From positions 1 to 64,000 of the forward strand of contig JACRBN010000003.1 in NCBI GenBank assembly GCA_016213105.1: a stretch of DNA of 64,000 nucleotides, written 5' to 3'. Shown here piece by piece: positions 43,719 through 50,897 of this stretch (position 1 is the first letter of the stretch; every line of letters begins with the position of its first letter). The DNA is from Chloroflexota bacterium (GTDB lineage: Bacteria > Chloroflexota > Anaerolineae > Anaerolineales > Villigracilaceae). The notes under the pieces were generated by a model. The model was not told where the DNA came from, ran no database searches, and saw nothing but the letters and a program-made list of their open reading frames with translations. A program made the translations under genes and the position numbers.

Positions 43719-44330
43719 TCTGGACTCCTTTCGATTGAGGTGGCGGCATTGGTTCGAGCAAGGCCGCCCAACCGCACATGGACAGATAATCCACCTGGTT
43801 GGCAGGATGAAAAGGTTCCAACAAAATTGTAGCACCCCTGCCGTGGAGATTCAATCATTGGCCCCTTTCCGCAGCACTTCCTGATGGGATGCGCAGTGTG
43901 CCTCGCAAGGACATATCGTATGTTTCATTTGGTATACCGCACTCGGGTGAAATTACGCTTTTTTAGAGGGTGGAATGTGCAACTTTCACCCGTGGGTATT
44001 ATATAATCTGCGGTGTGGGAAGTGTGCTCCATCTCCCGCGCTGCTATCAACGATACGGCCCAACCTTTCATCCTGCAATTTCCACCGTACCTTGTGGAAA
44101 TAGGACGCGGGTGGACGCTGATATTTTGGTATCTTTCTGCGTTTGCCGCGCTCGTCCGCGTCCCATGCAGGTTTTGCAGGGTAGGGAAATCCTGCAAAAC
44201 CTTCCCAACTCGGGCAAGCTGACCAGGGGCAGAAATGATTTACCTCGGAGCGCACAAAGTCCACGGAGAATTTATAACGGGGTTCTCCGTGTCCTCCGTG
44301 GTGAAAAATTCCTTGAAAAGGACAAACTCC
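43719..44330. other. Gene-free spacer at the right end of the island
   Basis: About 612 bp with no supported gene. It contains promoter copy 4, the hairpin GGTTTTGCAGG...CCTGCAAAACC (44170-44201) and CCACGGAG...CTCCGTGTCCTCCGTGG repeat sequence (about 44260-44310) like that at 39968. Confidence 0.6.
43826..43854 (-). promoter_or_regulatory. Repeat-borne sigma70-type promoter, copy 4
   Basis: Minus strand TTGAAT-N17-TACAAT, spacer CTCCACGGCAGGGGTGC. It drives toward the 43260-43718 lipoprotein gene. Confidence 0.7.
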
Positions 44331-44831
44331 ATGCCTCGAACCGACCAGGGTGTCAACCGTGAACGCTACATGCTCATTCCGCGCGTGCTGATCTTTCTGA
44401 CGCGCGGCGAGTCCGTGCTGCTGCTCAAGGGCGCGCCGACCAAGCGCCTGTGGGCGGGGAAATACAACGGGCTGGGCGGCCACGTGGAGCGCGGCGAGGA
44501 TCCGCTCTCGGCGGCGCGGCGTGAATTGCGGGAGGAGGCGGGCCTGTCTGCCGAGCTGAGACTGCGCGGCGTGGTGGCCGTGGACGTGGAGGAAAGCCTC
44601 GGGGTGGGGATGTACGTCTTTTCGGGTGAGTGTCCCGCGGGCGATCCAATGCCCTCCCGCGAAGGCGCCGCCGAGTGGATCCCGTTTGCCAGCCTGGCCG
44701 CCCTGCCGCTGATCGAAGACGTGGCCCTGCTGTTGGGGCGCATCCGCGCCATGACGCCTGCGAGTCCGCCCTTTTCGGCGCGCTCCTTCTACGACGAAAA
44801 CGGAAAATTGACCCTGCTCTTTGCCGAATGA
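44331..44831 (+). CDS. NUDIX hydrolase
   Basis: 166 residues from ATG 44331. The Nudix box is complete: GGHVERGEDP ... RRELREEAGL (G-x5-E-x7-REUxEExGU). It probably hydrolyses a nucleoside diphosphate derivative such as an oxidised nucleotide. It marks the return to GC-rich, plus-strand chromosome and ends at a strong hairpin. Confidence 0.9.
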   Translation: MPRTDQGVNRERYMLIPRVLIFLTRGESVLLLKGAPTKRLWAGKYNGLGGHVERGEDPLSAARRELREEAGLSAELRLRGVVAVDVEESLGVGMYVFSGECPAGDPMPSREGAAEWIPFASLAALPLIEDVALLLGRIRAMTPASPPFSARSFYDENGKLTLLFAE

Positions 44832-44833
44832 AA

Positions 44834-44866
44834 ATCGGGCGGTCCGAGGACCGCCCGATGATTTTT
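44834..44866. terminator. Terminator between convergent NUDIX and kinase genes
   Basis: TCGGGCGGTCC-GAG-GACCGCCCGA hairpin followed by TGATTTTT on the plus strand, with AAAA on the left side. Confidence 0.75.
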
Positions 44867-44893
44867 GGTTGACGCGCAGGCTTCCCGCGGGAA

Positions 44894-46063
44894 TTATCTC
44901 CTCCAGGCGGGCAGGACGATGCGGAAGGTGCTGCCGTGGCCGAAGAAACTGTCCACGCTCAGCGTGCCCTTGTGCTGTTGGATGACCTGCCTGGCGATGG
45001 ACAGTCCCAGCCCGAGGCCGCCGAAGAGGTACTCGCCGCTCTTCTCCACGTGGAAGAAGCGGTCGAAGATGCGCGGGCGGATCTCGGGGGAGATGCCGAT
45101 GCCTTCATCTTTGACGGACACCTGCACCTGGTCGACGCGGTTCATCAGGCTGATCTCCACGTCCCCGCCGTTCGGGCTGAACTTGACGGCGTTATCCACC
45201 AGCGCCGTCAGCGCCCGCTCCAGCGAACGCGGGTCGCCCGCCGCGGGGGCCAGGGAGCGATCCTTCCTGACCGAGAGGCGCACGCGGCGCGCCGCGGCCT
45301 TCTTCTCATAGGCGGCCACGATCCTGTTTGCGATGGCGGCCATATCCACGGGTTCGAACTCGGGCATGACCAATTCCACCTCCTGCATGAACAGGATGTC
45401 GTTGACCAGTGAGGCGATCTGTTCCACGTTGCGGGCGGTGGTGTTGACCGCCTCGTTCAGCTTGTCGGGCGGCAGCATACCCTTCTGCATGATCTGCAAA
45501 TAGCCGCTGGCGGCCATGAGCGGCGTGCGCAGTTCGTGGGCGATGTTGGTGAGCAGTTGGTGGCGGGTGTGATCCTCCTCCGCCAGGCGCTGGTAGGCGT
45601 CGGCCAGTTCGGCGGCGCGGATGCGCAGGTCTTCGATGGCCAGGTCGTCGTTCTGGCGCAGGCGGTTGCTGATCTCGCGCACCATGGCCATGGAGACGCT
45701 GGGACTTTGCTTGAGGATCTCGTCGAAATCGTCCTTGTTCAATTCGAGCGTGATGACGTCCGTCTTGGCTGAGACCGTGGCGGCGCGCGGCGCGTTGTGG
45801 ATCAGCGCCATCTCCCCAAAGAAATCGCCTGCGGTCAGGGTCTTGAGCAGGCGCGTCTCCTGGTGATTGATGCCCTTGCTCACCTCCACATCGCCCTCCA
45901 AGAGCATGTAAAAGGTGTACTCGATGGCATTCTCGCGGCACAGGACGGTGCCTGCCTTGTAGTTTTGAATGTGGCTTCTCGCAATGACCTGTTCGATCTC
46001 CTGGACCTTGATGCCAGGGAAGGCCCGCGGGATGATCTTGCTGGGCGCGCGCACGGTTGTCAT
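44894..46063 (-). CDS. Sensor histidine kinase with cyclic-nucleotide-binding domain
   Basis: 389 residues, soluble. The N-terminal cNMP-binding domain (about 20-135) has the phosphate cassette FGEMALIHNAPRAATV. It is followed by a helical linker, a HisKA domain with phospho-acceptor H176 in IAHELRTP, and an HATPase domain with DNAVKFSPNGG, DEGIGI and GLGLGLS. There are no membrane helices, so it senses an internal signal, perhaps cAMP/c-di-GMP or a CRP-like ligand. No response regulator is adjacent. Confidence 0.9.
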   Translation of the reverse strand: MTTVRAPSKIIPRAFPGIKVQEIEQVIARSHIQNYKAGTVLCRENAIEYTFYMLLEGDVEVSKGINHQETRLLKTLTAGDFFGEMALIHNAPRAATVSAKTDVITLELNKDDFDEILKQSPSVSMAMVREISNRLRQNDDLAIEDLRIRAAELADAYQRLAEEDHTRHQLLTNIAHELRTPLMAASGYLQIMQKGMLPPDKLNEAVNTTARNVEQIASLVNDILFMQEVELVMPEFEPVDMAAIANRIVAAYEKKAAARRVRLSVRKDRSLAPAAGDPRSLERALTALVDNAVKFSPNGGDVEISLMNRVDQVQVSVKDEGIGISPEIRPRIFDRFFHVEKSGEYLFGGLGLGLSIARQVIQQHKGTLSVDSFFGHGSTFRIVLPAWRR

Positions 46064-46180
46064 GTTCCCTCCGCCAGATGTTTCTGGCTTTCGGTTGTGT
46101 GTTCGATGAAGTCGGCAGACGCAGCCTGCCGCAAGCGGTTTGATTGGGAAAATTCTAACATTTCAATCCGCGCGCGGGTT

Positions 46181-46726
46181 TCACCCATTGGGACTAGTCT
46201 TCTGGGCGGCCAGGGCGGCTTCGATCTCGGGATGCGTCCGCCAGCCGCCATCCTGGTAGACGCGGCAGTCCCACGGGAAGATGACCAGCGCGTCGCTGAC
46301 CAGGGCGGTGAGGTTGGGGCGGGGATTGGCCCACGAGTGGCTGACCAGGCAGGCGGTCAGGGCCAGGCTGGCCCCGCGTTCGAGGGCGCGCGTCGCCACG
46401 AGGGCCAGCGTCTCGCCCGTGTCCGCGATTTCATCGATCACGGCCACGCGCTGGCCGCGCACGCTGGAGGGCACATCCACCCGCCAGATCGGGCTGGCGT
46501 ACTGGACAACGTCATCCACGCGGCGGGTGACGCGCACGGGCGTCAACTCGCGGCGCAGGACGCAGGCCACCGCCGTGGCGGGAAACAGGCCCGCGCGGGC
46601 GATGCCGATGACCACGTCGATGGCGTGGGGCGCGAGTGCCTCGGTCAATTGGGCCGACAGCGCGGCGAAGCGCTCCCACGAGATTTCCTCGATGCCCTGG
46701 CGGTGCTGGTAATCGTAGCTTTTCAT
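46181..46726 (-). CDS. Phosphoribosyltransferase family protein
   Basis: 181 residues with a type I PRTase fold. The PRPP loop is VAVIDEIADTGETL, and GIARAGLFPA near residue 43 is the substrate loop. It resembles xanthine/hypoxanthine-guanine PRT-like proteins (COG2236). The base cannot be assigned. It lies upstream of the kinase gene on the same strand. Confidence 0.85.
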   Translation of the reverse strand: MKSYDYQHRQGIEEISWERFAALSAQLTEALAPHAIDVVIGIARAGLFPATAVACVLRRELTPVRVTRRVDDVVQYASPIWRVDVPSSVRGQRVAVIDEIADTGETLALVATRALERGASLALTACLVSHSWANPRPNLTALVSDALVIFPWDCRVYQDGGWRTHPEIEAALAAQKTSPNG

Positions 46727-46739
46727 GGTTTACTCCGTC

Positions 46740-46850
46740 CTGAGCGGAGCCGCTGGTGTTCGCGGCGCAGTCGAAGGACGCGTATTTTTGAAACCCTGCC
46801 CTTCGACTACGGGCCTCGAAGAGCACTCGGCCCTCCGCTCAGGGCGAAGA
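46740..46850. repeat. Inverted pair of CCCTTCGACT/CTCAGGGCG repeats
   Basis: CTGAGCGGAG...CGCAGTCGAAGGA followed by CCCTTCGACTACGGGCC...CCTCCGCTCAGGGCG. The two units are reverse complements and could form a large hairpin between the phosphoribosyltransferase and adenosine-specific kinase genes. The same family occurs at 5474-5525. Confidence 0.65.
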
Positions 46851-47336
46851 TTAGAACTTATATCCGATCATGCGCAGGAAGTCCTTGCGCCAGGCCTGGT
46901 CCTCGGGGCCTTCCACGCCCTTTGGGGAGAAGCCGTCCACCACGCCCAAAATGCCGCGGCCCTGCTCGGTCTGGGCGACCAGCACCTCGGTTGGGTTGGC
47001 GGTGGCGCAGAAGATGCGCGCCACTTCGGGCAGGGATTTGACCGTGTTCAGCACGTTGATCGGGTAGAAGCCCGCGCCGAGGAACAGGATGAACGAGTGC
47101 CCCGCGCCGACAGCCTGGGCGTTGGCCCTGGCCAGCTCGATCATGGCCTCGTCCGTGCCCGACCAGCGGATCAGGCATTTACCCGAGGCCTCGCAAAAGG
47201 CCAGCCCGAACTTGATGCCAGGCACCGCGCCGACCAGCGCCTCGTGCAGATCCTCGACGGTTTTGATGAAATGGGATTGCCCGAGAATAAAGTTGATGTC
47301 TTCGGGCTTTTCGATTTTTACGGTCTGGATGTCCAT
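46851..47336 (-). CDS. Adenosine-specific kinase family protein (DUF355/COG1839)
   Basis: 161 residues. The sequence ETMNS-like start is absent, but EKPEDINFILGQSHFIKTVEDLHEAL, RWSGTDEAMIELA and CATANPTEVLVAQTEQGRGILGVVDG (split here into shorter parts) are hallmark conserved stretches of this small family. Crystal work on archaeal members suggested adenosine binding. Function in bacteria is unsettled. It is next to a phosphoribosyltransferase, so a nucleoside-salvage link is possible. Confidence 0.85.
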   Translation of the reverse strand: MDIQTVKIEKPEDINFILGQSHFIKTVEDLHEALVGAVPGIKFGLAFCEASGKCLIRWSGTDEAMIELARANAQAVGAGHSFILFLGAGFYPINVLNTVKSLPEVARIFCATANPTEVLVAQTEQGRGILGVVDGFSPKGVEGPEDQAWRKDFLRMIGYKF

Positions 47337-47412
47337 GGAGCCTCCCGAATTGCGAAATGATCTTTTTTATGATACAACAAATCCCGCCCCAGAAAAGGTT
47401 AATGAGGTTGCA

Positions 47413-48399
47413 ATGTCCCGACTTTGGAGAATGATCCTGCTCGTCCCGCTGCTGTTATGCGCCTGCGCGCCCGCCGCCCCGTCTGCAACGCCGACCTTCA
47501 CCGCCGAGCCGACCCTCCCGCCCACCCCGCGGCCCACAGCGACGCAAACGTCCATGCCGTTGCCCACGCCGACAGCCATCCCGCTGGTGCCGAATTTCGA
47601 ACACATTGTGGTGGTGGTCTTCGAAAACAAGGAGTTTGGCTCGGTCGTCGGCAGTCCCAACATGCCCTATTTCAATGTGCTGGCCCAGACCAATACCCTG
47701 CTGACCCAGCATTACGCCGTCACGCATCCCAGCCTGCCGAATTACATCGCCCTAATCAGCGGCGACACTCACGGCATCACCGAAAACTGCGAGGATTGCT
47801 TCCTCGCTGCGCCCAACCTGGCCGACCAGATCGAGGCGGGCGGCCGCACCTGGAAGACCTACCAGCAGAGCATGCCCGCGCCGTGTTTTCTGGGCAGCAC
47901 CCTGGCCTATGCCCAAAAGCACAATCCCTTCATTTACTTCGACTCGATCCGCCTGGACGCGCAGCGCTGCGACCAGCGTGTCGTTCCGCTCGACCAGTTG
48001 GATGTGGACATTGCCACCCAGTCCCTGCCGAATTTCGTTTTCATCACGCCGAACTTGTGTTACTCCTCCCACGACTGTGCGCTCGAACTGGCCGACGCCT
48101 GGCTCAACACCCTGCTGGATCGACTCGTCCCCGCCCTGGACGCCGCCTCGGAGTCCTACCTGGTGGTCGTCACCTGGGACGAGGGCCAGGGCAATCACTC
48201 GTGCTGCGGGCTGCCCCTCGAAGCGGGCGGGCGCATTGCCACCATCCTGATCTCCCCGCAGGCGAAGGACAATTTCCAGGACGACACGCCCTATTCGCAT
48301 TATTCGCTGTTGAAGACCATCGAGGAAGCCTGGAACCTGCCCTATCTCGGCCACGCCGCCGATGACACCTCCGCGCTGATCCTGCGCCCGTGGAAGTGA
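47413..48399 (+). CDS. Phosphoesterase-family lipoprotein (acid phosphatase-like)
   Basis: 328 residues from ATG 47413. Signal peptide with lipobox (LLLCAC), a proline/threonine-rich linker (TPTFTAEPTLPP), then a phosphoesterase domain of the AcpA/phospholipase C superfamily: HIVVVVFENKEFG, THPSLPNYIALISGD and TWDEGQGNHSCC. It probably hydrolyses phosphate esters outside the membrane. Confidence 0.85.
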   Translation: MSRLWRMILLVPLLLCACAPAAPSATPTFTAEPTLPPTPRPTATQTSMPLPTPTAIPLVPNFEHIVVVVFENKEFGSVVGSPNMPYFNVLAQTNTLLTQHYAVTHPSLPNYIALISGDTHGITENCEDCFLAAPNLADQIEAGGRTWKTYQQSMPAPCFLGSTLAYAQKHNPFIYFDSIRLDAQRCDQRVVPLDQLDVDIATQSLPNFVFITPNLCYSSHDCALELADAWLNTLLDRLVPALDAASESYLVVVTWDEGQGNHSCCGLPLEAGGRIATILISPQAKDNFQDDTPYSHYSLLKTIEEAWNLPYLGHAADDTSALILRPWK

Positions 48400-48416
48400 G
48401 GCTGTAGGCACAGCAG

Positions 48417-48464
48417 AAAGCAAACTCACCCCGAAATTAATCCTCGTGGGTGAGTTTGCTTTTA
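48417..48464. terminator. Terminator between phosphoesterase and MFS genes
   Basis: AAAGCAAACTCACCC...GGGTGAGTTTGCTTTT, a 15-bp perfect stem with a 16-nt loop. It serves convergent genes on both strands. A second hairpin GCGGCGGATT...AATCCGCCGC follows at about 48480-48502. Confidence 0.85.
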
Positions 48465-48536
48465 AGGGCAAATTGGTTGTGCGGCGGATTACAAATCCGC
48501 CGCGAGCAGAAAAGCCTGCCGCGAGCGAGGGCGAAG

Positions 48537-49700
48537 TCACGCCACGGAAGCGCGCCGCCTGGCGGTCAGGACGATCAGGAAGACGCCGATTAGCAGAACG
48601 CCCACAATGGCATACGCGGAGCGAATGCCCGCCAGGTCCGCCAGGCGGCCGAGGGCCAGCGGCAGGATCAGGATGGCCGTGCCCGAAGCCAGGGTGGTGC
48701 GGGCGCTGGCCTGGGTGGTGTTGCTCCCCGCCACGCCCATGGCCAGCGAGAGCAGCAGCGGATACAGTCCCGCCACGCCCAGCCCCGTCAGGAACAACCC
48801 TATCAGACCAGGGACGACGGCGCCTGTCAGCCAGAATAGGCCGAAGCCGAGGCTTGCCACCAGCACCGAAACGATCACCACGCCCCGCACGGAAAAACGC
48901 TGCACCAGGCGGCTGACCGCGATGCGGCCGACGATCATGGCCGCCAGGAACAGACTGACCGCCTTGGCGGCGTCGGTCAGGGGCAGGTGAAGGGTCTTTT
49001 CGAGGAAATCGGCGCTCCAGGAGATCATGCAAAATTCCACGGCAACGCTCAACACGATGGCCACCCAGTAGACCCAAAAGAGGGGCGGCAGGGCTTGCGG
49101 AGCTGGGACAGACGCGGCCTGCGGCGAGGCGGGTTGCGGAAGCCTGGCCCGTCCCAGCCCGAGCAGCATCAGGAACGGGGCCAGGGCGGCGATGCCCAGC
49201 GCCAGCCGCCAGCCGCCAGGCAGGGTGGCGGTCCAGCCGACCATCAGCGGCGCGGCCGTGGACAGGATCGAGGCGATCACGTTGGCCTCCGAGAGGGCGA
49301 CCGCGCGCGACTCGCCATGCTGGTCGGACAGCGCCGAAGGGACGATGATCAGGATCAGCGAGCCGATCAGGCCCATGCCGAAGGCGGCGCCGATGGTGAG
49401 CGGCGCCGTCCGCCCGAGCAGCAGGAGCAGGGCGCCCGCGCTCAACCCGAAGGCCGCGAGCCAGAGCGCGCGCGTCCGCCCGATGCGCTGAATGACGGTG
49501 TGCCCGCCGAAGCCCACCAGCAGGATGCCCAGGGCAAAGGCCGTGTAATGCAGACTGCTGACCGTGTAGGTCAGGCCCAACTCCTCCTTGAGGAAGGGCG
49601 TGATCGGGCCGATAACGTTGATGAAATAGGCGTAGAGGGCCAGCATCAAATATGCCAGCCAGGTGAGGAGATTGCGTTGAAAGGTGGGAGTGTTGTTCAT
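48537..49700 (-). CDS. MFS transporter
   Basis: 387 residues from ATG 49700, with about twelve hydrophobic helices and the internal MFS half symmetry. The loop 2-3 region has VIQRIGRTRALWL, and the equivalent loop of the second half has IAVSRLVQRFSVRG. Similar proteins are annotated as sugar or drug efflux permeases; the substrate is not readable. It is not linked to the next operon by overlap. Confidence 0.82.
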   Translation of the reverse strand: MNNTPTFQRNLLTWLAYLMLALYAYFINVIGPITPFLKEELGLTYTVSSLHYTAFALGILLVGFGGHTVIQRIGRTRALWLAAFGLSAGALLLLLGRTAPLTIGAAFGMGLIGSLILIIVPSALSDQHGESRAVALSEANVIASILSTAAPLMVGWTATLPGGWRLALGIAALAPFLMLLGLGRARLPQPASPQAASVPAPQALPPLFWVYWVAIVLSVAVEFCMISWSADFLEKTLHLPLTDAAKAVSLFLAAMIVGRIAVSRLVQRFSVRGVVIVSVLVASLGFGLFWLTGAVVPGLIGLFLTGLGVAGLYPLLLSLAMGVAGSNTTQASARTTLASGTAILILPLALGRLADLAGIRSAYAIVGVLLIGVFLIVLTARRRASVA

Positions 49701-49793
49701 GCAGGAAAGTATACCCAGCACGGTCAATTTTAAGCAGGGGAAAACGCAATTTGTGCGCGCGGGTGGTGCTTCCTGTCTGATCTGATCGGGCGG

Positions 49794-50897
49794 TTATTCG
49801 AATACGCCCTGCTCCACAAAGCGGGTAATCTCGCTGACGCTCAACTGTTGCAGGCCGAGTTTCTCCACGGTGCGCCCGCGCCGCCAGTAGTCGGTGCGGT
49901 GGATGATGCTGCCCAGGCGGATAATGCTCTCCATGCCGCGCACCGAGACGCCGTAGCGAATGCCCAGCGAAGCGATGGGCACCAGGCTCATGGGCACATC
50001 CTCGAAGATGTAGCGGTGATTGAGGGTGGGCGGGGCCTTGATGCCGTAGTAGCCAGGCTGGTTGTGAATGGCCTCGTGCAGGTCTTCGCCGACCGTGTCG
50101 TAGGCCAGCTTGAGCCATTCGAGCGAGGTGCGGGCGCGGATGCCCAGCGAGGAGGCCACGGTCACGCGTTCGCGGTCAAGCACCTCCAGCACGCGCGCCA
50201 CCGACGGGGTGACGCCGTCGATGTAGAACTGGTAGTCGCCGTGCGTGCTTTCGATCCAGCCCATGTTGAGCAGGGTCAGGGCGGGATGGAAGATGGCGCC
50301 CATGTTATTCAGGCCGGTATGCAGCACATCCACGCCGTCGATGAACTGAGGGTAGGCGTGCTGGATGGCTTCGAGCACCATCTCGTTGCGGCTGGAGGGC
50401 AGCGCCGCCAGGGGCACGGCTTCCTTGATGCGGAAGATGCGCGCCTGGGCGGGGCCGTCGGCGCGGCTGGCATAGATGAAGGTCTCGGCTTCGGCCACGG
50501 TCACATCGGCGATGCAGCCGTTGTCGCGCATGACCTTGGTAAATTCCACCGCGCCCAGCGTGCGGCCGGGGTGCAGGATGACGATCTGCCCGTCCTTCAG
50601 GTACGGGGCGGCGGCCCTGGCGATGTCGCCGTGCGCGGAGGAGGGCAGTACGACCATGATGATCTGCGCGTGGGCAATGGCCTCGGATATGTCCGAGGTG
50701 ACAAGATGGATCCTGCCGAAACCATGCGGCCCGCCCTCGGGACTCTCCAACTCGATGCCGCCGCGTTTCTTGACGACCGAAATATGCTCGAAGGTGCGAT
50801 TCCACAGGGCCACATCCGCGCCCATCAACGACAGGTGGGCGGCCATAGCCTTGCCTCCGTGTCCCGCCCCGATGACCGTGTACTTTTCCGTATTCAT
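49794..50897 (-). CDS. NAD/NADP octopine/nopaline dehydrogenase family protein
   Basis: 367 residues. N-terminal Rossmann motif VIGAGHGGKAMAAHL, then the C-terminal octopine-dehydrogenase domain with H in HTGLNNMGAIFHP, the family signature. It reduces an imine formed from an amino acid and a keto acid, or oxidises the opine. It overlaps the B12-binding gene by ATGA, so the two products probably act in one pathway. The in-frame open region upstream of ATG 50897 belongs to another reading. Confidence 0.85.
   Translation of the reverse strand: MNTEKYTVIGAGHGGKAMAAHLSLMGADVALWNRTFEHISVVKKRGGIELESPEGGPHGFGRIHLVTSDISEAIAHAQIIMVVLPSSAHGDIARAAAPYLKDGQIVILHPGRTLGAVEFTKVMRDNGCIADVTVAEAETFIYASRADGPAQARIFRIKEAVPLAALPSSRNEMVLEAIQHAYPQFIDGVDVLHTGLNNMGAIFHPALTLLNMGWIESTHGDYQFYIDGVTPSVARVLEVLDRERVTVASSLGIRARTSLEWLKLAYDTVGEDLHEAIHNQPGYYGIKAPPTLNHRYIFEDVPMSLVPIASLGIRYGVSVRGMESIIRLGSIIHRTDYWRRGRTVEKLGLQQLSVSEITRFVEQGVFE

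Noticed and set aside
31000-44330. CRISPR array
   Set aside because: Repeats here are dispersed, palindromic and unequal in spacing; no regular repeat-spacer pattern or cas gene.
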